From NCBI GenBank assembly GCA_015060555.1, contig SUYG01000037.1, positions 153,785-217,784 on the forward strand: DNA of 64,000 nt. Direction: 5' to 3'. This document shows, in pieces, positions 1-7,271 of this stretch. The position numbers were made by a program, and so were the translations under genes. The notes beneath the pieces were generated by a model, which worked only from the letters and a program-made list of their open reading frames with translations, was not told the origin of the DNA and made no database searches. The DNA is from Physcousia sp015060555 (GTDB lineage Bacteria > Bacteroidota > Bacteroidia > Bacteroidales > Bacteroidaceae). Numbering within the stretch: the first letter of the stretch is position 1; each line of letters opens with the position of its first letter.

Positions 1-330
1 TGTTACCTAGATTTACTGTTGTAGTACACACTTGTGGAAATGCCTTCCTGAGGCAGTGCACAATCTCCTCTGATGCTTCCTGTTTTCATCACATTCAGCC
101 TTGTGGGTGCAAAGGAAGTACTTTTCTGTAAGCCGTCCCCCTTTCTTGTATAAAATCATAAACCTTTTTACCCCAATCCTATTCCGTGTGATTCGATTAA
201 ATTATGTTAAAACCTACACTTTTTAGGCCTTCCTACACCTTAACCTACACCCGCTTATCCTTTTAATATTTAGCTTGTTAACAACCATTGGTGTAGGAGT
301 GTAGGTTTTTTCGCGGAATTTTTGCGCACG
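1..330. other. Gene-free leader with inverted repeat
   Basis: No convincing coding sequence is seen here. The notable structure is an interrupted inverted repeat. The block at 290-311 (GGTGTAGGAGTGTAGG followed by a T run) is the reverse complement of two pieces on the left, 209-220 and 232-239, with a further partial copy at 242-251. A T-rich, CGCGGAA-type tail follows. It lies just before a VapE-like remnant and may be that element's old leader; this is inference from position only. Confidence 0.4.
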
Positions 331-333
331 CGC

Positions 334-625
334 ATGTACGAACATTGTTGAATATGTCTTCTCCACCGAGGTGCCCGAGTACGACCCCTTCCGCGACTGG
401 CTCGACCACCTGCCCGCGTAGGATGCACCGACTACCTCCGCGAGCTCTACAGCCGTCTGCCTGGCATCGGCGAGGAGACGGTGGAATGGCTCAAAACCTG
501 CCATTTGTCGATGGTGGCCCACTGGCTCAAGATGGACACGTTGCAGGCTAAATATGAGGAGAAAGAGTGTGATACACAATTTTACACTCATTATCGGCAC
601 AAATTGCTGATGAGGGCGTGAAAAA
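334..625 (+). pseudogene. Remnant of VapE/VirE-like primase-helicase gene
   Basis: Two adjoining reading frames give pieces typical of the VapE-like part of Bacteroidetes VirE/BT4734 mobile-element proteins. The first, from about 337, reads VEYVFSTEVPEYDPFRDW then LDHLPA and hits a TAG at about 418. After a frame shift, the second reads DYLRELYSRLPGIG, then TVEWLKTCHLSMVAHWLKMD, and ends near 620. The join and the missing P-loop domain show decay. The remnant's 3' end runs into the 104-bp repeat at 575-678. The family call rests on remembered motif style (x-P-F-x-x-W-L-x-x-L-P, then W...MVAHW), so it is moderate. Confidence 0.5.
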
Positions 626-678
626 CGGGGATTCCTTTGGTGGATTCGGGGAAGATGGCTATTTTTGCCGCGAAAGAA
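575..678. repeat. Direct repeat copy 1 flanking the ATPase gene
   Basis: 104 bp that recur at 2263-2366 with the same length, no gaps and four mismatches by eye. Copy 1 follows the VapE-like remnant and runs straight into the hairpin at 676-713. Copy 2 instead leads into the gene pair starting at 2393. The two copies bracket the ATPase gene and its control region. Confidence 0.85.
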
Positions 679-713
679 GGCCCTCCTTGCGGGAGGGCCT
701 TCTGCTATGATGG
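676..713. terminator. Bidirectional hairpin terminator
   Basis: GAAGGCCCTCC and GGAGGGCCTTC form a perfect stem around a TTGC loop. It lies 45 bp beyond the stop of the minus-strand ATPase and could terminate it. Its stem, loop and downstream TGCTATGATGG nearly match the hairpin at 4356-4391, which ends the 2393-4344 gene pair. Confidence 0.6.
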
Positions 714-758
714 AAGGACATGTGCGTTAGAATCTAAGTGGATGTTTCGGCCTTAATG

Positions 759-1964
759 TCAATACAGGAAGCCAAAAGCCCAGAGAGGAATTTTCCTCAT
801 GTAGGCTGACTCTATGTCATCCGCGGCTACATAGGCATTTTCCTGGTCGGCAATCTGGCTGAAGTCCTTGTCTTGACCGCCCACCTCTATGACGATGTTC
901 TCGTCAATGCGGAAATCTCCTTTCTTGTAACCAGCATACTCTACCGTATGACCTGCCGAGGCCAGCTGATTGGCGAAAAAGGTTTCGCGCACAGTGCCTA
1001 TTTCCGGCCGTTCTAAGCTTAACAGATAGAGCAGGTTGCTGTTGTCGAGATAAATCTTATCAGGCTTTTGCAGGTCTGTGACAGTCTTCAGGTCTGTGAA
1101 GAGACGGCGTATGAGACATGCTTCTTCAAGATGTGCAAGGTATTTGAGCGTCGATAGCCGGCTGATGCCTGACGCCTTGGACAATTTCGCAATATCTACC
1201 TCGTAAGGTGTCATTTGGGAAATCACGTGGAGCAGGGCCTTTACCTGACGGGTATAACCCACGTCTAAACCACGGAATTTGGTCAGTTCTACATCAATGA
1301 TATAGTTGATCGTGTTTTCCAGCTTGTCGTAGTATTCCTGCTTTTGCTCAAAATAAAATGGATAGTAACCGAATTGCAGGTAACGGCTGAAATGCTCCAA
1401 AGGGTGGCACATGGAGATGATTTCCATGCAGAACTTTGCCGGATTATCCAACAACTGCTTCAGAGATACGGGCTTGATGTCAAGGCCCACGTCCAGATGC
1501 AGGAATTCACGCAGGGACAGCCCTGGCATGTCATAGACAATGATACGGCGAGACAGGTCTGCCTGCCCATCGTTGATCTGAATAAGTGAAGAACCGCTCA
1601 GCACGATGTGCAGCTCGCGATAGAGGTCGTAAATCTCTTTGATTTCACGGCTCCATGCAGGATACTTATGCACCTCGTCAATGAAGAGCCATTTACCACC
1701 CATCTTTACGAAGTTCTCTGCCAGATCCAGCAGTGTGTGTGCGGCAAAATAGTTCGTATCTGCCGAGCAGTAGAGGACATGGCGGTCGCCAGCGGAGAAA
1801 TTCTGTTTGATGTATTGCTGCATCAGCGTTGATTTGCCCACTCCCTTAGGACCCCGGATGACGATAAGACGCGACTGCCAGTTCACCCGTTGCATGAAGT
1901 CACGAATATACTCCATTGGAACGGTGGACAGATAGGCGTCGTGGCGTTTAAATAGACTTTCCAT
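759..1964 (-). CDS. AAA family ATPase, DUF4143-type
   Basis: 401 aa. The N-terminal half is an AAA_14-like P-loop domain with Walker A GPKGVGKST at residues 38-46 and Walker B WLFIDEVHKYP at about 92-102. The C-terminal half fits DUF4143, a restriction-endonuclease-like fold carrying FRIDENIVIEVGGQDKD near the end. Such ATPases are abundant in Bacteroidetes accessory DNA. Their physiological role is unsettled, and NTP-dependent nucleic-acid handling is only inferred. The ATG at 1964 is the first start after a good promoter (2081-2110) and three phased repeats. The gene sits alone between two direct repeats and opposite to its neighbours, which suggests insertion as a unit. Confidence 0.88.
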   Translation of the reverse strand: MESLFKRHDAYLSTVPMEYIRDFMQRVNWQSRLIVIRGPKGVGKSTLMQQYIKQNFSAGDRHVLYCSADTNYFAAHTLLDLAENFVKMGGKWLFIDEVHKYPAWSREIKEIYDLYRELHIVLSGSSLIQINDGQADLSRRIIVYDMPGLSLREFLHLDVGLDIKPVSLKQLLDNPAKFCMEIISMCHPLEHFSRYLQFGYYPFYFEQKQEYYDKLENTINYIIDVELTKFRGLDVGYTRQVKALLHVISQMTPYEVDIAKLSKASGISRLSTLKYLAHLEEACLIRRLFTDLKTVTDLQKPDKIYLDNSNLLYLLSLERPEIGTVRETFFANQLASAGHTVEYAGYKKGDFRIDENIVIEVGGQDKDFSQIADQENAYVAADDIESAYMRKIPLWAFGFLY

Positions 1965-1990
1965 TGCGTTTTTCTGTTAATTCTGTTTCC

Positions 1991-2070
1991 GCTAGTGAAC
2001 ACTTTTGAGATAGAAATGTTAATCGCAGTAAACATTTCCATTTCCAATGTGTTAACGCTGGTAAACACTT
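1991..2070. promoter_or_regulatory. Three phased repeats in the ATPase leader
   Basis: GCTAGTGAACACTT (1991-2004), GCAGTAAACATTT (2025-2037) and GCTGGTAAACACTT (2057-2070) end exactly 33 bp apart, about three helical turns. The last two are also half of short palindromes (AAATGTT...AACATTT and GTGTTAA...TAAACAC). They lie between the promoter and the start codon of the minus-strand ATPase. That is what one expects of operator sites for autoregulation, or of a protein-binding leader; function is inference. Confidence 0.6.
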
Positions 2071-2080
2071 ATTGCGTTTG

Positions 2081-2110
2081 CAAAAGTAGTGATTAATCTG
2101 ATTCGCGCAA
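2081..2110 (-). promoter_or_regulatory. Promoter of the ATPase gene
   Basis: Read on the minus strand, TTG (2110-2108), a 19-bp spacer and TACTTTTG (2088-2081) match the Bacteroidetes TTG / TAnnTTTG consensus. The predicted start of transcription falls just above the three phased repeats. Confidence 0.65.
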
Positions 2111-2262
2111 AAGAAATGGCACAAAAAGTGCAGGGAAAAGAGGAAAAAACGAGCGTGAATATCGAAAAAATGTAGGGTTGATGTAGGTCTGTTTTAAAAC
2201 AGCAACTATCTATCAGCTGTTTAAGCCAAATAATGATGAAGGTTTTGCAAAACATCATGTTG

Positions 2263-2366
2263 CACAATTTTACACTCATTATCCGTACAAATTGCAGATG
2301 AGGACGTGAAAAACGGGGATTCCTTTGGTGGATTCGGGGAAGATGGCTATTTTTGCCGCGAAAGAA
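2263..2366. repeat. Direct repeat copy 2 flanking the ATPase gene
   Basis: Second copy of the 104-bp sequence at 575-678, same orientation, four mismatches. It ends 26 bp before the ATG at 2393 and so acts as the 5' leader of the secreted-protein pair. Confidence 0.85.
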
Positions 2367-2392
2367 TTTGAAAATCTAATAATTATGAGCTT

Positions 2393-2896
2393 ATGAGAAA
2401 AGTTCTATTGCTTTTGACGGCGCTGGTGCTGCCGATGGTGGCAAGCGCACCTCTGCAAGCCGATGAGTATGAGTACCTGTGGTTGTATAGCCCAGCACCG
2501 TCTGAGCCCCAATCCTATGCCATAGCTGACTTACAGAAGATCACCTTTGGCGAGGAGGCGCTGCAGGTGCATCTCAAGAGCCAGCCGACGCCTGTCACGT
2601 GGGCCTATGCCAACTTATATAAGATGTCTCTTGAGGCAGTCCCCACCACTGCCGTCAAGCGCGTGGCAGAAGCATCCGACCTGGCCGTCATTCAGTCTGC
2701 GTCGGAACTGCGCGTGGAAAGCCCTACGCCCCTGAAGTCTGTTGCCATCTATAACTTACAGGGACGTCGCCTTGCCCTTTTGGGACAGAGCGAAACCTCA
2801 ACCACCTATTCTCTGAAATCCCTTCCTGCAGGCGTCTATATCGTGCGTGCAGAGAATGCCACGCAGACGCAGGCCACCAAATTCGTTAAGCACTAA
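2393..2896 (+). CDS. Small secreted protein with T9SS-like C-terminal domain
   Basis: 167 aa with an N-terminal signal peptide (MRKVLLLLTALVLPMVASA). A short middle part contains YAIADLQKITFG, a motif often seen in Prevotella/Bacteroides surface proteins. The C-terminal ~50 residues (SVAIYNLQGRRLALL ... LPAGVYIVRAEN ... KFVKH) have the pattern of a type A T9SS sorting domain. If so, the product is exported by the Sec system and then secreted or surface-anchored by T9SS. Only 14 bp separate it from the next gene, so the two are probably co-transcribed. The function of the mature part is unknown. Confidence 0.75.
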   Translation: MRKVLLLLTALVLPMVASAPLQADEYEYLWLYSPAPSEPQSYAIADLQKITFGEEALQVHLKSQPTPVTWAYANLYKMSLEAVPTTAVKRVAEASDLAVIQSASELRVESPTPLKSVAIYNLQGRRLALLGQSETSTTYSLKSLPAGVYIVRAENATQTQATKFVKH

Positions 2897-2910
2897 TACT
2901 ACGTAGGAAT

Positions 2911-4344
2911 ATGAAAGCACGTTTTTTCTTCATCATAGCTTCAGCCCTATTGATAGCGACCTCTGCCATCGCACAGACTCGTGAAATCCAGGTCTATAAA
3001 GGCGGCAACGTGATCAAGTTCTTTTCCTTCAATGAGGTGGACAGCGCAAAAGTCGTTTATACCGCAAAGAACATGACAGCCACAGCCATCGACCTTGGCC
3101 TCTCCGTGAAATGGGCAGACATGAATGTGGGAGCAGGCAGACCGGAGGACTACGGCTCCTATTTCGCCTGGGGCGAGACGGCGCCCAAGAGAGAGTACAC
3201 CTGGAACACATACACCTGGTGCGAAGGCTCCAATACGACGATGACCAAGTACTGCAACGACAGTTCCTATGGAATAGAAGACTATCTGTCAACGCTGGAA
3301 GCCGCAGACGATGCAGCCCATGAGAACTGGGGTGGTGCATGGCGTATGCCGACAGAAAGCGAACTCGATGAATTGCTTAGCAACTGCACATGGAAGTGGG
3401 TCACGCTGGATGGCGTGAACGGTCAGCTCGTCACCGGCCCCAACGGCAACAGCATCTTCCTCCCCGCTACTGGCTGGATAGATAAATTGGCCCGTGCCAA
3501 CGCAGGGTCCTATGGCGGCTATTACTCGTCAGCGCTTTCCTCTGAACGTTCCGACAAAGCCCGGGCCATGTACATCAGCAATGGTGGCTCCGGCCTGCAC
3601 GACGCGACCCGGATATGCGGTTACGCTGTACGCCCTGTCCTGCCTGCTACGGCATACGCCAAGGCACCAGAGCTGCAAGTGTTCAAGGGCAACGACCTCG
3701 TCTGGTCGATAGCTGTCAGCGAAATCGACAGCGCCAAAGTCGTGGAGATCCCCGTCCATGCCGTTGACATGGGACTTTCGGTGTTCTGGGCCGACATGAA
3801 TGTGGGAGCCGAGAAGCCTGAAGAATACGGCAACTATTATTCCTGGGGTGAGACGCGTCCCAAGGACGACTACAGCCTTACTAACTATCAATGGTGGGAC
3901 AATGGTTTCACCAAGTACTGCACCGACGACGAGCATGGAACGACGGATCACAAAAGCATACTGGATTTGTCCGACGATGCCGCCAATGCCAACTGGGGCA
4001 GCACGTGGCGCACGCCAACGATAGAAGAGATCATGGAACTGGCGAACCGTTGTCAATGGCACTGGACAGAACGCAACGGCGTGGAAGGCTTTCAGGTCAC
4101 TGGCCCCAGCGGCAACAGCATCTTCCTTCCCCCAGCAGGCTATTACGAAGGTTCAGAGGGTAAGGAGGTCAACCGCCACGGCTTATATTGGTCATCAACG
4201 CTATACACCTATGGCATCGACTATAACGTTGATCAACGCGCGCGTTGCCTCTTCATTAATAATGTTATTATGGAATACCGCGGTATAGATGCCATCGAAC
4301 GTTTCAAGGGCTTTCCAGTTCGTCCGGTCATAAAGATTCGTTAG
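2911..4344 (+). CDS. Secreted protein with two FISUMP-like domains
   Basis: 477 aa with a signal peptide (MKARFFFIIASALLIATSAIA). Two homologous halves follow. Each starts with a ~25-aa lead-in (EIQVYKGGNVIKFFSFNEVDS near residue 25; ELQVFKGNDLVWSIAVSEIDS near 253). Each then has a domain beginning DLGLSVKWADMNVGAGRPEDYG or DMGLSVFWADMNVGAEKPEE, with WGETxPK, WGxxWRxPT and GPxGNSIFLP motifs. This matches the Fib_succ_major/FISUMP pattern of Bacteroidetes and Fibrobacter surface proteins, possibly carbohydrate-related though no activity is proven. The duplication is clear. Follows 2393-2896 by 14 bp and ends at a hairpin terminator. Confidence 0.8.
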   Translation: MKARFFFIIASALLIATSAIAQTREIQVYKGGNVIKFFSFNEVDSAKVVYTAKNMTATAIDLGLSVKWADMNVGAGRPEDYGSYFAWGETAPKREYTWNTYTWCEGSNTTMTKYCNDSSYGIEDYLSTLEAADDAAHENWGGAWRMPTESELDELLSNCTWKWVTLDGVNGQLVTGPNGNSIFLPATGWIDKLARANAGSYGGYYSSALSSERSDKARAMYISNGGSGLHDATRICGYAVRPVLPATAYAKAPELQVFKGNDLVWSIAVSEIDSAKVVEIPVHAVDMGLSVFWADMNVGAEKPEEYGNYYSWGETRPKDDYSLTNYQWWDNGFTKYCTDDEHGTTDHKSILDLSDDAANANWGSTWRTPTIEEIMELANRCQWHWTERNGVEGFQVTGPSGNSIFLPPAGYYEGSEGKEVNRHGLYWSSTLYTYGIDYNVDQRARCLFINNVIMEYRGIDAIERFKGFPVRPVIKIR

Positions 4345-4355
4345 AATGCACGATA

Positions 4356-4391
4356 GAAGGCCACCTTGCGGGGTGGCCTTCTGCTATGATG
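4356..4391. terminator. Hairpin terminator between convergent genes
   Basis: GAAGGCCACC and GGTGGCCTTC pair around TTGCGG, just past the stop at 4344 and 25 bp from the 3' end of the minus-strand porT gene. It could serve both. Nearly identical to the hairpin at 676-713, including the downstream TGCTATGATGG. Confidence 0.65.
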
Positions 4392-4416
4392 GGATTTCGG
4401 GGGAACTTGGGGGAGG

Positions 4417-5121
4417 TTACTCGAAATAGAAGGAGAGGACAATCATGGAGGCGCGGCCGCGGTCGAGGCTGTTGGTGTACTTCATCAGGGTTTGGTCGAT
4501 GAGGTCGCTGCGGTCGTGGACGATGATGTCGCGGAGGCCAAAGCAGAACTTCAATTCGGGAATCAGCTTGAAGTAGCGGAGGTAGATGTCGCAGCCCAGA
4601 CCGATCTCGAGATAGCAGTCGAAACGCTCGGTGAGCAGGGCGTTGTGCTTGCGGGCGGTGAGGTCTATGCAGGGCGAGGCGCCGAGGCAAACGTAGGGGC
4701 GGAAGTTGTTGTAGCGGGGCGCTGCCACCTTCAGCAGCAAGGGCAGCGAGATGTAGGTGGATTTGATGTTCTGTGTGGAGTCGCGACCGCTGAGCTGCTC
4801 ATGGAAGACGACGTGCTTCTGACCGAAATGCAGGGAGGGCTGCAGGCGCAGACCAAAAGTCTTGTTCAGACGCAGCTCGCCCACGACGCCCACGGAGAAG
4901 CCCGGCTGGAAGTTATCGACCTCGGTGAACCATTGCTGGCCGGTGGCGGGGTCGATGTAGCCGTTGTTGGTCAGCTCCATGTCCATCATGTTCAAGCCGA
5001 TGAAGAAGCCATAGTGCAGGAAGCGGGTATCCAGATACGGACGGTGCTGGATACGGGGCTCCTGCGCTGCGGCAGGCAGCACGGCGAGAGCGGTGAGAAG
5101 TATGATGATTGCGCGTTTCAT
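4417..5121 (-). CDS. porT: PorT family outer-membrane beta-barrel protein
   Basis: 234 aa. Signal peptide MKRAIIILLTALAVLPAAAQ, then YLDTRFLHYGFFIGLNMMDM, alternating beta strands, and a terminal aromatic strand ending SFYFE, as in outer-membrane barrels. Length (P. gingivalis PorT is about 240 aa) and the LDxxxxHYGFxxGLN start fit PorT, needed for type IX secretion. Several other T9SS genes lie in this window (porW, porX, gldH). Transcribed away from rimP. The annotation as PorT rather than a generic beta-barrel is likely but not certain. Confidence 0.75.
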   Translation of the reverse strand: MKRAIIILLTALAVLPAAAQEPRIQHRPYLDTRFLHYGFFIGLNMMDMELTNNGYIDPATGQQWFTEVDNFQPGFSVGVVGELRLNKTFGLRLQPSLHFGQKHVVFHEQLSGRDSTQNIKSTYISLPLLLKVAAPRYNNFRPYVCLGASPCIDLTARKHNALLTERFDCYLEIGLGCDIYLRYFKLIPELKFCFGLRDIIVHDRSDLIDQTLMKYTNSLDRGRASMIVLSFYFE

Positions 5122-5228
5122 CTTCTATATAACGCACGCAGGGGTGGTTTTATTGTGCCGAGGAAGCACAGATAAGAAGTGCAAGGTGCTGAAAAGAGGG
5201 CGGAAAGTGCAGATTTTCATGTTTTTTC

Positions 5229-5259
5229 TTGCACATTCATGAGAAAAGCAGTACTTTTG
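5229..5259 (+). promoter_or_regulatory. Promoter of the rimP-nusA-infB operon
   Basis: TTG at 5229-5231, a 20-bp spacer and TACTTTTG at 5252-5259 match the Bacteroidetes consensus. The predicted transcript has an unusually long, GC-rich leader of about 120 nt before the rimP ATG at 5386, with self-complementary patches (5277-5345). A regulatory leader is possible but not identified. Confidence 0.7.
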
Positions 5260-5385
5260 CAGCGCAAAAGAAACGTAGCGAGGAAGCGAGGGGCCCCCGA
5301 GGTTCTTCGCTTCACTCTTTCAAGAGGCTCCCCGCTGCAGGTTCTTACTGCACGAAACGTAACGCTAAACGAAAAACAGTATCGC

Positions 5386-5853
5386 ATGATTGACAAGGCA
5401 AAAGTGCAAGCATTGGTTGAGCAATGGCTTCAGGGTAAAGACTACTTCCTGACGGATCTCACCGTCACGCCCGATGACTGTATCACCGTGGAAATCGACC
5501 AGGCCGAAGGGGTTTGGATTGAGGACTGCGTGCAGTTGTCCCGCTTCATCGAGGACCATCTCTCGCGCGACGAAGAGGACTATGAGCTGGAGGTGGGCAG
5601 CGCCGGACTGGGACAGCCCTTCAAGGTGCTGCGCCAATGGCAGAATCATGTGGGCAAGCAGGTGGAGGTCATCACCACAGACGGCCGCAAGCTGAAGGGC
5701 ACGCTTCAGGCTGCCGATGCCGAACACGTTACCCTTGCCGTGCGCCAGAAGGTGCAGGTGGAGGGCAAGAAGCGCCCCGTCATGCAGGACGTGGACATCA
5801 CGCTGCCGATGAGCGAGGTGAAGAGCGGCCGCTATCTCTTAGATTTCAAATAA
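5386..5853 (+). CDS. rimP: Ribosome maturation factor RimP
   Basis: 155 aa from the ATG at 5386 (MIDKAKVQALVEQWL). The open frame extends upstream to 5179, but that part lies across the promoter and is not family-like. Hallmarks of RimP: LTVTPDDCITVEIDQ, CVQLSRFIEDHL, YELEVGSAGLGQPF and the C-terminal SH3-like part ITTDGRKLKGTLQ. It assists 30S subunit maturation. First gene of the conserved rimP-nusA-infB operon; the gap to nusA is 13 bp. Confidence 0.93.
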   Translation: MIDKAKVQALVEQWLQGKDYFLTDLTVTPDDCITVEIDQAEGVWIEDCVQLSRFIEDHLSRDEEDYELEVGSAGLGQPFKVLRQWQNHVGKQVEVITTDGRKLKGTLQAADAEHVTLAVRQKVQVEGKKRPVMQDVDITLPMSEVKSGRYLLDFK

Positions 5854-5866
5854 ACTAAAAATACTC

Positions 5867-7156
5867 ATGGCAAAGAAACAAAACAACGCACTCATCGACA
5901 CCTTCGCTGAGTTCAAGGAAACAAAGAACATCGACCGCGCCACCCTGGTGAGCGTGCTCGAAGAGAGCTTCCGCAACGTCATCGCTAAGATGAAGGGTAC
6001 GGACGAGAACTACGACGTCATCGTGAACCCCGACAAGGGCGACTTCGAAATCTACTGCAACCGCACGGTGGTGCCCGACGACGAGGTCACCGACCCCAAC
6101 ATGCAGATATCCCTCACCGAGGCCCGTCAGATTGCCGACGACTACGAGGTGGGCGAGGATGTCTCCGAGCCTGTTGACTTCTCCAAGTTCGGCCGCCGCG
6201 CCATCCTGACACTGCGCCAGACGCTGGCCTCCCGCATCCTGGAACTGGAGCACGACGCCCTCTACAACAAGTACAAGGACATGGTCGGCGAGGTCATCTC
6301 CGCCGAGGTCTATCAGGTGTGGCACAAGGAAGTGCTGCTGCTCGACGAGGAGGGTAACGAACTGCTGCTGCCCAAGAACGAGCAGATTCCCGGCGACTTC
6401 TTCCGCAAGGGCGAACCCGCCCGCGCTGTGGTGGCCCGCGTAGATAACTCTACCGGCAACCCCAAAATCATCCTCTCACGCACCAGCCCCGTCTTCCTGC
6501 AGCGCCTGCTGGAGGCTGAGGTGCCCGAGATTGCCGAGGGCATCATCGCCATCCGCAAGATTGCCCGCGTGCCGGGCGAGCGTGCCAAGATTGCTGTGGA
6601 GAGCTTCGACGACCGTGTAGATCCCGTGGGAGCCTGCGTAGGTGTGCGCGGCAGCCGTGTCCACGGCATCGTGCGCGAGCTGAAGGGCGAGAACCTCGAT
6701 GTCATCCAGTGGACCAGCAACCTGCAGCTGCTCATCGCACGCGCCCTCGGTCCTGCCGAGATCAACAGCATCAACCTCGACACCGAGAACAAGCACTGCG
6801 AGGTATATCTCGATCCCGATCAGGTCAGCCTCGCCATCGGTAAGGGCGGCTTGAACATCCGTCTGGCCTCCATGCTCACCGACACTGTCATCGATGTCTA
6901 TCGCGAGGTGCAGGGCAGCGAGGAAGAGGAACTCGAGGACGATATCTACCTCGACGACTTCAAGGATGAGATCGACGAGTGGGTCATCGAAGAGCTGAAG
7001 AAGAATGGATGGACAACAGCCCGCTCCGTGCTCGAGGCACCCCGCGAGATGCTCATCAAGAATGCCGACCTCGAGGAGGAGACCGTGGATGAGGTGCTCC
7101 GCATCCTCAAAGCTGAATTTGCCGACGAAGAGGAGGATAATGAGAGTGAAAAATGA
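5867..7156 (+). CDS. nusA: Transcription termination/antitermination protein NusA
   Basis: 429 aa. An N-terminal polymerase-binding domain (MAKKQNNALIDTFAEF), S1 domain around 135-205 (DMVGEVISAEVYQVWHKEV), then two KH domains (VGACVGVRGSRVHGIV and VSLAIGKGGLNIRLAS). An acidic C-terminal tail ends EEEDNESEK. NusA modulates pausing, termination and antitermination. The C-terminal repeats found in proteobacterial NusA are absent, as usual for this phylum; a single helix-hairpin-type region remains. The stop codon lies in the first unit of a GTGAAAAATGA-type spacer repeat. Confidence 0.96.
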   Translation: MAKKQNNALIDTFAEFKETKNIDRATLVSVLEESFRNVIAKMKGTDENYDVIVNPDKGDFEIYCNRTVVPDDEVTDPNMQISLTEARQIADDYEVGEDVSEPVDFSKFGRRAILTLRQTLASRILELEHDALYNKYKDMVGEVISAEVYQVWHKEVLLLDEEGNELLLPKNEQIPGDFFRKGEPARAVVARVDNSTGNPKIILSRTSPVFLQRLLEAEVPEIAEGIIAIRKIARVPGERAKIAVESFDDRVDPVGACVGVRGSRVHGIVRELKGENLDVIQWTSNLQLLIARALGPAEINSINLDTENKHCEVYLDPDQVSLAIGKGGLNIRLASMLTDTVIDVYREVQGSEEEELEDDIYLDDFKDEIDEWVIEELKKNGWTTARSVLEAPREMLIKNADLEEETVDEVLRILKAEFADEEEDNESEK

Positions 7157-7262
7157 AAGAATGAAAAGTGAAAAATAAACATCACTCATTTCAATTCATT
7201 CACGCCATACAATCCAAAGTAAAATATATTTTTCACTCTATCACTTTTCATTTTTCATTTAA
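7145..7262. repeat. Degenerate GTGAAAAATGA word array, inverted halves
   Basis: 7145-7178 consists of GTGAAAAATGA/AGAATGAAAA words. 7228-7262 carries the reverse-complement words (TTTTTCACT, CACTTTTCATTT). The spacer between nusA and infB can thus fold on itself. It begins inside the nusA stop codon. Confidence 0.6.
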
Positions 7263-7271
7263 ACATAGCTT

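Larger units (their letters stand above)
1965..2392. other. 428-bp spacer between ATPase and secreted-protein genes
   Basis: Contains the ATPase promoter and phased repeats (1991-2110), an AT-rich stretch without a supported gene (2111-2262), and direct repeat copy 2 (2263-2366). Short ORFs here have no signal peptide or recognisable motif. Confidence 0.6.

Noticed and set aside
223..600. Minus-strand ORF of 125 codons at the window start
   Set aside because: It overlaps the VapE-like remnant on the other strand and the inverted repeat; no motif and no promoter.
4492..5175. Plus-strand ORF of 227 codons
   Set aside because: Shadow of porT; Val/Glu/Gly-rich with no signal or motif.
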